Assembly: GCA_007258455.2 (NCBI GenBank)
Contig: VDFB02000001.1
Coordinates: 13,067,918-13,131,917 of the forward strand
Length of the DNA: 64,000 nt
Direction of reading: 5' to 3'
Source of the DNA: Sequoia sempervirens
Taxonomy: Eukaryota > Streptophyta > Pinopsida > Cupressales > Cupressaceae
Both the position numbers and the translations under genes were made by a program. Below are positions 43,457-54,379 of the stretch, one piece after another. Below the pieces are notes generated by a model. That model was given only the letters and a program-made list of their open reading frames with translations. It was not told the DNA's origin and did not search any database. Every line of letters starts with the position of its first letter. Position 1 is the first letter of the stretch.

Positions 43457-45578
43457 TACATCCATCAAAATAACCTGCTACACACACTTAAGGACATTTG
43501 ATGACCACTGATCCACCCCATCCTCAAGAGCAAGAAATTTTGTGAAGAAGCATACCGCCTCCCTCTCAATATCCTCAATTTTGTCTAACACCAACCCATT
43601 CACATCCTTAATCATATTAATTCTATTGAAAACCCTCTTTGCTTTCACTGAATTGTGAAAGAATCTTGTGTTTCCATCTCTAGCTTTGAACCATGATTCC
43701 TTAGCCTTGGCTTTCCAAAACTCTTCAATTCTGGCCATGACCTTCACTAATCTATCCTTTAGTTCTTTCTCTTTTATGAAATCAACTTGATTCATTCCCC
43801 ATTTTATTACTTTTCATTCAACATGGCAAGTTCATCTCCAATTTCCTTTTCCTCCCTGAAGATGTCCTTGAAGTTAGTCTTGTTCCATTCCCTCAGCTTA
43901 TTCTTCAAGCGTGACAACCTTCTATAGAAAATGAAACTTTTGGTGCCACCCCTCTTAGGAATCTTTGTCCACCATAATTCCATCAAAGGGATCAGTTCTA
44001 AGCAATGAAGCTACATTCTCTCAAATTTGAAATGGGAGTTACTTGGTCTATCTGCAATGGTGAATTCCAACTAGACAGGAAAATGGCCTAATAAAGAAAC
44101 AAGGAGAATCAAAGACTTGATGTCGATCAAATACTCTAGCCAGTTTACGACAAGAGGAACTTGTCCAATCGTTTCATGATGTTAGTGAATCCTTGGCACC
44201 TATTCATCTAAGTGAAATTCCCATTTTTGGGGGGCACATCCCAAAGGAAATTATTCTCCACAAAATTTTTGAAATCTTTGATCATCGAATTTTCACTTCA
44301 CAAGCCACCACTTTTTTCATCCAACCTTAGAATTTGGCATTGAAATCCCCCTCGAGCACAATCCATTCATCTTTAAAATCGTGCATGAACTTTTTCAAAC
44401 TATCCCAGGTTTTCCTTTTGTCTTCAGTTTTTGTTGGTTTGTATACATTGAGTAGGTAAAAGGAAAGGTCAAAGGTTAAGCTCCTAACCATACACTATGT
44501 CCAAGACTTTGCACCACATTCCTTATCAATTGCCACAACCCCATGATTTCATAGAACAACAAGCCCACCTGAACTATCATGAGCAACCACAAACCACCCA
44601 TTCCATTATTTACAGTGTCTTAGAAAGAAGCCAACCTCATCACCATTCAGCTTGGTCTCTTGAAGAATCACAATATTTTTCATCAACCTATCTAATTGGT
44701 GCTTCACCAAGCACTGCTTGTTAGGGGTGTTTAAGCCCCTAATGTTCCATGAGGCTATCCTCATTCATTGCCAAGGGGGGAAATTCCCCCCTTGGACCTC
44801 AACAAATACTCTTTAATGTTTGGTAGACCGTGTTCCACTGCAACTGCATCTCACTTCTATTGATTGGTTTTTCTTCTCCTACTTTTTTTTATACCACCAC
44901 AACCCTTTGCATATTTGGCTAAAATTTGGCTAATGTTTCTAACATCCGCTATTCCTAGCTCCTCATTTTCTTCACCACCAATATCGGACTAGGCTTCATC
45001 GACAAACCCTTGACAGAGGTTGTCCACTTTTTCCATATCAGGAGAAGCTTCAAATACCTTGGGAGCCTAGTAGGGTATTATTTGCAAAAGCCTATTCTTA
45101 TCACCCATTTTTTTGGGGGGGATACTTGACTGCGATAGCAACCTCCAACCTGACACTACGCATTTCTTCTTTCACCATGGGATTACCTTGAGCATGATCG
45201 CCTACTAGAGTATGAGATGGATCAACAATTTTCAACTTCCTCTACTAAGACATAGGGGTTGGACGAGGACAATTTGAAACAAAATGTTTCCTGCTCCTGC
45301 ACCAAGTGTAGAAGAATTTTCTTTCCTCCAATTTGATCTCTTGAACCCAAACCCCGACCAAAGTTTTGATTTTAATGGTCATTGGGAACATTCTGATGGC
45401 GACCAATTTAACACAAGAAAAATGCACAGAGTTGCCATTCCCCATTGTCGAGGTTGATAGCATGTCCAAGACGGTCACCGATCTTGTACAGGGTTTCTCT
45501 TGACTAGAATTCAAAAGGTAGGTAATACAAGCATACCTAGATGGGACCCAAGTATGGGTCAGTTTCTCTAGGATCGAA
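43457..45578 (-). pseudogene. LINE B 5' part: ORF1 end, endonuclease, linker
   Basis: From the right: a defective CCHC knuckle (WCRSRKHFVSNCP, first Cys lost, about 45300-45265) and an acidic region. ORF1 ends SKGGISPLGNE-stop at 44761. ORF2 starts at ATG 44764 with MRIASWNIRGLN. Endonuclease motifs NVYKPTKTEDKRKTW and LEGDFNAKF lie at about 44450-44330. The linker with SWFKARDGNTRFFHNSVKAK lies at about 43690-43630. Stops are frequent in the endonuclease. The element begins inside ORF1, so it was 5' truncated on insertion. Confidence 0.85.
44761..44764 (-). promoter_or_regulatory. ATGA stop/start overlap between ORF1 and ORF2 (LINE B)
   Basis: Minus strand A-T-G-A at 44764-44761: ATG opens ORF2 (MRIASWNIRGLN) and TGA closes ORF1 (SPLGNE-stop). 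It matches the overlap in LINE D, and the ORF1 C-termini of the two copies are clearly related (KGG-S-LGN). Confidence 0.75.
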
Positions 45579-45597
45579 GATTTTATCTATTTATATT
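45579..45597. repeat. Target-site duplication of LINE B, right copy
   Basis: Exact 19-bp match to 27217-27235, marking the 5' end of LINE B. Confidence 0.85.
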
Positions 45598-46737
45598 AAT
45601 ATATATTATATGTTATAAATATTATAATCTTTTGTATTTTAATCATTTACTTTTTTATATTGGATTTTGATCTATCAATCACTATGTTTTATTCACCATT
45701 AGAACTTCAAAATAATTGATTTAGAACATGGCCCATAAAATTCTTAATGGGTTTCAATTCTTTTGGTGCAAGATACCATCAATGAACTTTTCAAGCTAGT
45801 TTGGACACAAACAAGCAAGGGTAACAGTACATTTTGTTTCCATTTTTTTGGTGCCTCTCTCTAATATATTTTGATATGGGTGGTCATGAAACTAGTAATT
45901 ATGCATATATGTAATGAATATCTCTCTCACGGGTTCACATTGCTACCTCCCTTGTAGAATGTGTTCAAAAAGAGGAGGGAAAAGGTGAATTAGAGGTATA
46001 TTTGTATTATCTCACAGACTGCATAAAATAGCATAAATATTTTAATCCATAAGTGTTTACTCATCATTCATGGACTTTGGAAAAATCATACCACCTATAA
46101 TCATTGTTTTTAATATTTAATAATTATTAATTTGAATGAAAAACTTTAGGTTCACTTGTGTCTATTATGAATCAAACCTATAATTTAATATAATATATTT
46201 TACTTTTTAATATTTATATATTATATATATTAAATTAAAAATAAATAACATGTAATAAATAATCATTTAATATATAACAAATTTATATTAATAATAAGAG
46301 AAAAAACATTGCCAACATGTAATATCTAACTTTAATTATTTTTAGTATATATTATATTTATTTTATTTATAAAATTTTATTTAATATATAATTATTCGTA
46401 ATATAACATTTATTAAATATATCATTTATTTAAAATTTAATGATAGTTATGATAGTGTTACAATCATAATTGGGGTTAGAGATAAGTTTAGGATTAGGAT
46501 AATGGTTTAGAACTTATTATTAGGGTTAGAGTTAGTGTCAAGATTAAAATTAAGAATAGAATTAGAGTTATAATGTGAGTTAGGATCAAGGTTGGATCAT
46601 ACAAATAACTAATTAACCAAAAAAAAATGCTATAATTAAGAAAACTTACATTTAATTTTATCAAATAAACTTTTTAAATATTTTTTGATATAATAATCTT
46701 AAAAAATGTAAATCACTGGAAACAAACCTCTAGTCAT
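45598..46737. other. AT-rich intergenic DNA upstream of the mTERF pseudogene
   Basis: Low-complexity AT-rich sequence with no coding frame. It contains a short telomere-like patch (described separately) and ends at the mTERF-like frame. Confidence 0.5.
46456..46590. repeat. Degenerate interstitial telomere-like patch
   Basis: Variants of (G)GTTAG, TTTAGG and TTAGGGTTAG recur (GGGGTTAGAG, GTTTAGGATTAGG, ATTAGGGTTAGAGTTAG). The plant telomere unit is TTTAGGG. The units here are imperfect and AT-diluted, so this is at most a decayed interstitial repeat. Confidence 0.35.
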
Positions 46738-46743
46738 CACGTG
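46738..46743. promoter_or_regulatory. CACGTG (G-box) just before the mTERF-like start
   Basis: A palindromic CACGTG lies 11 bp upstream of the first ATG of the mTERF-like frame. G-boxes bind plant bHLH/bZIP factors, but a single hexamer this close to the start codon may be chance. Confidence 0.2.
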
Positions 46744-46754
46744 ACAAAATAATT

Positions 46755-48008
46755 ATGCTGGAAAACCCTAACATGACAACCATGTTATACCCCAATCTCC
46801 TGTTGTTTGAGCAGCTCTATAGTAGTCCAAACATGACAACCATGTTATACCCCAATTTGTTTGATATACAACCATTCCATTCTCACAAACAGTTTGTTAA
46901 GGGTCGATTTGATTCTCTCACTACTTTGTCAAGGCTTGCCATTACCAATGGCCATACGTAGAACCTCTTCTCAGACGTTGCCTCCACCAAATATAGCATG
47001 TCTGAGGCCGATATCACTTTGATGTACAGATGGGCCCCCTACTTGCAGAATCTTCGAACCCTTGACAAAGTTGAGCAGTTTAGTCATAATTTGGAGAAGC
47101 GCGGCTTCACTGACATCCAAATTGGTAAAATAATGAGGAAGCACCCCTTAATACTTAGCTTTTCAGAAACAAAATTGGAACCCAAGATCAAGCTTCTAGA
47201 AGAATTCAATTTTGAGGGTCAAACTCTGATGAAGCTTTTGACGCTCAATCCATTCATCTTGAATCTCAGCCTCGAGAAAGGCCTTATTCCCAAGATCATG
47301 TTTCTGAAGAGCATATTTGAGCCCCAGGACGTGCTTGTTAAAGCCATATTCAGAGCACCAAAACTTCTTAGTCATAACCTGGAGAAGACCATGAAGCCCT
47401 CACTTGCTTTCTGGAAGGGTTTTGGTTTAATCAAGGAGGAACTCTCTAAATTCTTACGGATGGATCCGATCGTACTGTCATGCACTTCTCTAACGCATGC
47501 TCAAGCTGTTCTCATTCAGAACATTGGCCTTGAAAAAGGAAGCAAAATGTTCAAATACATTTTATGTACAATGAATATCAGCCACATGGAAATGTTATAG
47601 GCCAGGATAGAGAATTTAAAATCTTGGGGTCTCTCGGTCGAGGAAATCTGGTGACTATTTAGGGTTGCTCCTTTTGTCTTACATTTCTCCAAGGAAAATG
47701 TTAGTGAAAAGATGAACTTTGTAGTTAATCATTTGGAGGTCCCTGCAAATTATGTTGTGAAGTACTCTTACGTGTTGCAAAAGAGTGTTGAAAGGGAAAT
47801 GAGGCCCAGGTTTCTAGTTTGGAAAAAAATCAAGTCCACCACTAGCCTCAGTCTTTCTATTTTTTGGGTATTACGGATGCTAGAGGAACGTTTTGTTAAT
47901 AATATTATAAAAAGGCATCCTGACTCTAAAACACTATGGACAATATATGAAAATGCCATTTCTAGTGCCCCCAATGGCACAAAGAGATCAAGCGGATTGA
48001 GACAGTGA
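46755..48008 (+). pseudogene. mTERF-family protein, pseudogene with three stops
   Basis: One uninterrupted phase of 418 codons, intronless as is common for plant mTERF genes, encodes tandem helical mTERF repeats. Examples are FSHNLEKRGFTDIQIGKIMR-KHPLILSFS, IFRAPKLLSHNLEKTMKPSL and, near the end, MNFVVNHLEVPANYVVKYSY with EREMRPRFLVWKKI. Family members bind organelle DNA or RNA and affect chloroplast or mitochondrial expression. Stops TAG 46959, TAG 47598 and TGA 47652 interrupt it with no frameshift. The first 40 codons contain a duplicated PNMTTMLYPNL peptide, and no clear transit peptide is evident. It is probably a recently silenced copy of a multigene family. Confidence 0.85.
46770..46856. 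repeat. 60-bp tandem duplication in the mTERF N-terminus
   Basis: An identical 27-bp segment (starting AACATGACAACCATG) occurs at 46770 and 46830, 60 bp apart and in frame. It yields the peptide PNMTTMLYPNL twice. The sequences between the copies have diverged or are unrelated. Confidence 0.8.
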
Positions 48009-48059
48009 GAGTCAGGACTTGAAAATCTCAACAAATTTATTTATCTAGTCTTTGACAGC

Positions 48060-51000
48060 AGGCGGCTAGGCCCTTCTCATCTAGGCATTGGCTGTGAGCA
48101 TTTTACTTTCCTACAGGCACCATATTCAACATCATGAGTGATAATGTTATTTCCTCTGTCATTTCTTCTATGTGTAATTGCTCTTCAAGTAAACAAGCTT
48201 AGAAGGCACCACCCACTTTCCCATGCTTATTGTCACATGTTTATCAAACCAAGAGAAGCTTTACAGAACTCCATCTTCTCTTTTGAAACAACCTTAGTAG
48301 AGGCATCTACAAAATTCAGGATAGTATGTATCTTCTCCAATTTGATCTTATCTTGTTCAAGGACACTTTGAATAAAATGATATCGAAGCTTTATGTGCTT
48401 TGTTCATGAATGAAAGGTTGGAATTTTTTTCCAATTGAATTGCACTTTTGTTGTCATTGTACAAAATGGAAATCTGGTTGTCTACTATCTAATTAAGCTA
48501 ATAACTGTTGTAACCACAACATCTCCTTAGCTTCTTCAATGATTGCAATATATTTTGTTTTGGTAGTGGAGAAAGCTACCACCTTTTTCAATCTAGAAAT
48601 CTAGTTGATCGCTGCCTCTAGAAAAGTAAACACATATCTAATGGTAGATCATCTCTTATCCAAGTCACCAGCCATGTCAAAGTCAACATATCCTTGAAAT
48701 TGTGCATCTTCTCCTCTAATGCTAATACATGATTTGATGTGCCCTTCAAATATCTTAGAATCTATTTTACAGTCTTCAAATGAACTTTCCCTGGATTACT
48801 CATACCTACTGACCATTCCTTCTGCATGAGCAATATTGGGTCTTGTGTAGACATTGCATACATAAGACTCCCAACAATAGAGGAGTAATGTACCATTTCC
48901 ATGTATTCTTTTTCTTCTTGTGTCTTAGGACACATCTTAGAAGACAATTTAAAATGATTTGCTAAAGGTGTGCTTATTGCCTTAACACCTTTCATACAAA
49001 ACCTTCTCAATATACTTTTCTCGTGACAATTTTATTTCTTTTTTCTTTCTATTTATAATAATTTTCATTCCAAAGATTTTCTTTGTAGCACCCAAATCCT
49101 TCATTGAAAATTATTTAGCCAGTTGTAGTTTTAGTTGCCTAGCTATAGCCATGCTAGTTCCTATCACTAGCATATCATCGACATACAATAACAACAAAAA
49201 TTTAGCATTCTCCAAAGTCTTATAATACACACAATGGTCAAATTCACATCTAGTAAAATTTTGCTTACAAATGAATCAAATTTTGAATACCATTGCCTTG
49301 GAGCTTGTTTGAAAGCATACAGGCTTCGATTAAGTTTGCAAACCAAATCCTCTTTACCTTATTTTTCAAAGCCTTTAATTTCTTCCAAGTCACCATGTAG
49401 AAAGACTGTTATGATATCAAGCTGTTCCAATTCAATATCAAAAACAACTGCTAAACCTGACATTTCTTTAATAGAGGTCATTTTCGCAACCGGTGATCAA
49501 AGTCCTTTTGCTAATCATAACCTTTGACTACCAATCTGGCCCTATATCCTTACTTCCCACTTTATTCTTCGTTCAACCTATATATCCATTTATTTTTCAA
49601 TGCTTTCATGTTAGGTGGAAGAGGCATTATATCGCATATGAGATTTTCCATCAAAGAGCCTATCTCATCTCTCATAGCCTCCATCTAGTGTTTGTTGTTT
49701 TTATCTTGACCCGCTTCTTCAAACATAGTAGGTTTAGGTTATTGGACAGCAACAAATATTGAATGAAATCGTTATATTTTGTTGGAGGCATGCACACCCT
49801 GGTGAACCTTTGAATTTGAGGAATCAATTCTTGTGGAGTAACCTCCCCATGAGTACTAGTGGGATGATTTTTCTCTTCGTTATCATGAAAATTTGGGGGG
49901 CTGAATTTGCACATATAGTTGATTTACAATCTCCTTTTATTTGAACACTTCACTCCCATTTGTAATGTCATCTAATGGAACATACTCCTTGGTTGATATA
50001 CCTTGTTCCTGTATATTTCCCATTACCTTTTTATTGAAGATCACATCTCTACTTCATGTGACTTGCTTGGTAATTGGATCTCACAATCTGTAACCATATT
50101 CTTCATCTCCATATTCAAGAAAGATACACCTTTCAGATTTCACATCAAGCTTTATTCTTTTTTCTTATGGGATATGAACAAAAGCTTCACACCCAAACAC
50201 TCATAGATGATCATAAGAAATCTTCTTGCCCAACCACTTCTCTTCTGGAACTCCAAAATCTGAACGAGAAGATGGTCTTTTATTAATTAGGTACATTGTT
50301 GTATTTACAACCTTAGCCCAAAATTGTTATCCTAATCCAACATTTGAGAGCATACTACGTGCTATTTCCAAAATGGTTCTATTTTGATCTTTATGATGCA
50401 ATTTTCTCTTATGGTGTAAGAGGAATTATCTTAATTCTCTTAATGCCATTCTCTGCACAATATTCATCAATTTATTTTGAATAATACTCACCTCCATTGT
50501 CAGTTTGTAAGCACTTAATATTACATCTGGTTTGGTTTTCTACAAGTGCTTTGAAATTTTTAAACATACCAAAAATTTCAAATTTCTTTTTTACTTATAA
50601 ACCCAACCTTCCTAATGCAATCATCTAAAAAAGTTACAAAAAAATTTGATCTATCAATAGGTGGCATCTGAGAGGGGCCAAAGGCATCAAAATGCACTAA
50701 TTCCAATGGTCATGACTTCTTCTCATGTTCCTTGGTAGAGAATCTTTTCCTCTTCTGCTTCCCATATATGCAATGCTCACATAACTCAAAATTTACCTAT
50801 TTCAAATCTTGAAGTTGATTTTTCTTGTGCAAGGTCTCAAGGCCTTTCTTGCTCATGTGAATAAGCTTTTTATGTCAAAGTTGTGTTTCACTATCTGCAA
50901 CTGCTATGGCAACTCCCACTTTTGTTTGAACTTCTAGTTTCCTGTGGAAATCACCAAAACTCTTTTTGTCACCTTTCATGCATTTGACTCTAAATTAATA

Positions 51001-51410
51001 CTACATCCTTGAGCATCCAGTTGCCCAAATGAAATCAATTTTCTTTTGAGTTGAGGGACATATCTAACATCCTTCAATGGCCACCTCTAACCATTTTTTA
51101 ATTTTACTAAAACATCTCTCTTTCCAATGATATCATAAGACTCATCATCATTGAGGTAAACTTTTTCAAAGTTTCCGGCTTGATAATTTTCAAAATACTC
51201 TTTGCATGATGTAGCATGAAATGATGCTTTTGATTCAAGCACCCAAACATTTGCGGTGGCTTCACCTATAGACAAAAGAAGAGCAATTGCATCTTCTTCA
51301 TTAGCTACATTTGCCTAATTTTCTTTTGACTGATTTTTGGCCTTTTTGAATGACCCAGCAGTTTCTCTTCATGTGGCCTTCTTTACCACTGTGATATCCA
51401 AATGTTTTAC
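48060..51410 (-). mobile_element. Ty1/copia remnant without LTRs
   Basis: Minus-strand order from the right: damaged gag knuckle (GKEGHMKRNCW, about 51400-51350, with two ligands lost); protease (VWVLESKASFHATSC, D-S-G changed to E-S-K, about 51250); integrase core (VHFDAFGPSQMPP, FFVTFLDDCIRK, 50700-50620, and GEYYSK...YCAENGIKRI, about 50490-50430); RT (about 49900-49020); RNase H (49010-48180; GSLMYAMSTQDPI, YNDNKSAIQLE). The 5' side is cut off at about 51410 by the Tat LTR. No LTR or polypurine tract is seen on the 3' side. Dense stops. Confidence 0.8.
51087..51275 (-). pseudogene. Copia protease fragment
   Basis: The frame reads SIGEATANVWVLESKASFHATS and continues into the YLNDDESYDIIGKRDVLVKL region that precedes the copia integrase. 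The catalytic Asp-Ser-Gly triad has become Glu-Ser-Lys, so protease activity is lost even within this open stretch. Confidence 0.75.
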
Positions 51411-51429
51411 CTATTCTAAACAATTAAAA

Positions 51430-52735
51430 TGCAATGGAAAAACACAAAGAAACACCTCAAGATTAGCCTAAGGAATTTGTTAATGCAAAAAGAAAAAGTG
51501 TTAGATGATGACAAATGGTTATACCTTATCTTTCCAATAGAAACTCCTTGGTTGGCCCTTGATTTTAGATTACTTTGTATGCTCCTTTGATGGCTCTTGA
51601 TGTGGCTAAATTCAAGATTTAAATATGTGCTTGGATGCAAATGCAAATAGATGAAATTGATGGCTAAATGAGTGCACAAAATGGCAGCATTTAGTTGCAA
51701 AATGGCTAAGTGTTAGAAATGCCTTAGAGGAGGGGGTATTTATAGAGAAACTTGAATTCTCTAGAGAATTCAATGGTTGATATTTATCCAACAAGGCCAA
51801 GATGAAGGGCTAAGGTGAGTTGAGGACTCACAAGCCCTCACATCTTGATATGTGGAGTGTGAAGTGGCTAAGGGTGAGATGATGTGTAGGTGATTTGGAA
51901 GGGAGGTACATGATGTGGAGGAAGGACAAGTACCTTCCAAGTACCTTAGGGAGTGAAAAGATTTCCACAAAAAATAACTTCTTGTTTCCAAGTGAGAGTG
52001 AAAATGATATTTGAAGAATTTTGGAATTCCTCAAAAATCTCCATGGGAAAAGAGAAAGTGGTTGGAGAAATAAAAGGAGAATCTAATGGATAAGAGAGGG
52101 TCTCCAAAAAGGTGGGAATTGGTCACATGTGCATGAGGTCACAAGTAAAATATTCTAGAAGCTTTGGAATGATAAAATGTGAATTAAAAATTCACATGGG
52201 AAGGAGAGAGACCTAGGATGAATAAAAGTGAATTAAAAATTCACATAGGAAAGAGGGTCAATGCCAAGAAAGGAAAATGGAAAGGTTCACTAAAAAGTGG
52301 TGCTAAAAGTGGCTAATTACTTTGATTAAAGTTGTGCAAATACTTGATTATGATAATTAATGGAAGATTAGAGACAAGTGGTAAATATAGGAGGATGTGG
52401 CATCAATCCTTGATTAAGAGGATGCACATCTTAATTATGAATTAATTAAATTAATCCAAATTAGAGATGGATTATAGAGGATGTGACAAGGAGAGAGAAA
52501 GAAAGAATTTTAAATTGATTTTAATTCAAAAGGATTAAAATGGCTAAATTAAATAAATTGATGTATTTATTTAATTTAGAGAGGAGAAAGGTAAAAGTGT
52601 TTAATTGTTAAATTAAATACTTTAAGAACCTTATGTGTGAAGTGTAATATTAATTAAATTAATTAATATTGACATAATGGATGAATAAAAAGGTAAATTT
52701 GATCATGCGGGAGTGATCAAATTTGGGTGTCTACA
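51430..52735 (-). repeat. 3' LTR of the Tat-type element
   Basis: On the minus strand it begins TGTAGACACCCAAATTTGATC at 52735, directly after the polypurine tract, and is AT-rich and non-coding over about 1.3 kb. A TATA element lies near its left third. The partner LTR is outside the window, so the outer end at 51430 is inferred from a TG/CA terminus. Confidence 0.7.
51735..51745 (-). promoter_or_regulatory. TATA box in the Tat LTR
   Basis: Minus strand CTATAAATACC, a strong plant TATA match, about 990 bp into the 1.3-kb LTR. This is where an LTR promoter driving the minus-strand element would be expected. Confidence 0.55.
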
Positions 52736-52749
52736 TTTTGCCCCTCTTC
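52736..52749 (-). promoter_or_regulatory. Polypurine tract of the Tat-type element
   Basis: The minus strand reads GAAGAGGGGCAAAA, immediately followed by the LTR start TGTAGACACC. This fixes the orientation of the element and the inner edge of its 3' LTR. Confidence 0.75.
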
Positions 52750-53539
52750 AAAATATTGTTAGAATAACAGTGTTTCGAAAAAAAAAAAATGTTGGTGATG
52801 AAGAAAGTGGTAGGGCCTAATGCCCCAGCATGAAAGAGGTTGAATGAGCTGCCCAAGTAGAGGAAAAAGGAGAGGGATGCCCCAGTGACTACCTCGAAGG
52901 GATCGAGGGAAAATGATAGGGTATGCCCCCTCGAGAGGGCGGTTGGGGAAGAAAAAGGGGGGCCCAGATGACTTCTCGATAGAAAGAAATGGAAGAAACC
53001 ATTGGATAGAGCTTGAAAAACTAAGTAGTTTTAACTTTTGAATGAAGTCAATTGGATGCACGGTTTGCAAATGGCGGTTCCAGGAAAGAAGGGGATTAGT
53101 GGGGAAAAAAAGGGTAAATAAAAGGTAAAAAATACCTTGTTTTAGAAAAAATAGGGGGGGAAAGAAGGGTTAAAAGGTAATTTGAAGAATTACCTTGTCT
53201 CATTGTTACTGTAGCAGTTGAGAGAAAAGGAGAGAAGAGGGAGAGGAGAAGGATCCATGATGTCATAGGATTATGATTCAGAGATTATTCACCACGCGGA
53301 CAAGCTATGAAGACGCCATACCCACTTCGCGGTGCCCTGCCAGGTGAGTAATAAAATCCCTCTGGTGTATTTTAAACATTTAGCATATTTTAAAATAGTT
53401 AATGAAAAATGTAAAATGTGGGTTTTGCGGGCGGGTTGGAATAGAAAAATGGGTAGCTTTAGTTGGGAAAAAAAATGGAGGAAAGGGGGGATTTAGGGCG
53501 CGGGGGGGATAGGGTGGCCAGGAGGCATATTCACCCCAG
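52750..53539. other. Non-coding 3' region of the Tat-type element
   Basis: Purine-rich, moderately GC-rich DNA between the polypurine tract and the minisatellite. It has G-runs (for example near 53150 and 53480-53510) and no convincing frame. As plus strand it would be the 5' leader side of the antisense module. Confidence 0.5.
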
Positions 53540-54115
53540 ACCAAGGAAGATCTGCCACACAATGGGGCGGATCTGCCCCGATGTGGGGCACAGTCACCCT
53601 AGCGTTGGGCGCAGTCGCCTCGAATAGGGGCAGAGTGGCCCCGTGCTGGGGCGGGCTCATCCTGGCAGGGGGCGGAGTTGCCCCGAGCTAAGGTGGGCTT
53701 GCCTCGGAGGGGGGCGGAGTCACCCCGAGCTAGGGTGGGCTCACCCTGGCTAGGGGTGGAGTTGCCCCACTACGAAACAGGTGTGCCCCGACATTGGGTA
53801 GATCTGCCCCAAGGCGGGGTGGGCTCACCCCGACCGAGGGAAGATTCACCCCAATGTGGAGTGGGCTCACCCCAACTCGAGGAGGATTCGCCCCAAGGTG
53901 GGGCGGGCTCACCCCAACCAAGGGCAGGTTCACCCCAACATGGGGCAGGTTCGCCCCGACCCAGGGCGGACTCGCCCCAAGGCGGGGCGGGCTTGCCCCG
54001 ACTAGGGGCAGGTTCGCCCCGGCCCGAGGCGAACTTGCCCCAAGGAGGGACATGCTCGCCCCAACCAGGGGCGGATCCATCCCAACGCGGGGAAAGTTTG
54101 CCCCGATATGGACGG
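53540..54115. repeat. 21-bp GC-rich minisatellite
   Basis: About 27 imperfect units of 21 bp in which GGGGC(G/A)GG(C/T)TCGCCCC-type segments alternate with short variable spacers. From 53891 to 54100 the phase is strictly 21 bp. Because 21 is divisible by three, open frames run through on both strands (plus 53678-54184; minus 54080-53730 and 54132-53770), giving heptapeptide repeats such as GAGSPQP. The frames are most simply a by-product of the repeat. Confidence 0.85.
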
Positions 54116-54379
54116 GGGGGGTGGGGGATCAACTGTTTAAGCCAGAAAGACGAGATCGCCCTGATGAGGGAAAAATGGGGATAAAGAGAAAAAAAATGTA
54201 AAGAAAAGAGGGAAGCAAAAGATGTCCCGGAGCCGGGAAGATTGTGTACTAATAATTAGGTGGTGTGGATGCAGGGTTTTGTGCGGTTATGGACACATGA
54301 GTGACAGTTGGAGGTATTGATAGCGACTGTAGCAGCCATGACTGGCGTTGATCATGTGACTTTAGAGCATGGGGGTTTA

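Larger units (their letters stand above)
27236..45578 (-). mobile_element. LINE B, split by three later LTR insertions
   Basis: Exact 19-bp duplications at 27217 and 45579 bracket minus-strand LINE segments in correct order. The 5' part is 45578-43457 (ORF1 end, endonuclease, linker). The middle is 31888-30533 (RT). The 3' part is 29010-27236 (connection, zf-RVT, RNase H, tail). Removing the solo LTR at 29016-30527 and the unit at 31889-43456 restores one linear LINE. The element is 5' truncated within ORF1. Stops and frameshifts are common. Confidence 0.9.

Noticed and set aside
46959..47654. Stops in the mTERF frame being removed by RNA editing
   Set aside because: U-to-C editing that restores stops occurs in organelles of some non-seed plants; this locus sits among nuclear retroelements, so a pseudogene is simpler.
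53730..54132. Long minus-strand frames (about 116-120 codons) rich in Gly/Pro/Trp
   Set aside because: They are produced by the 21-bp minisatellite, whose period is a multiple of three and keeps every phase open on both strands.
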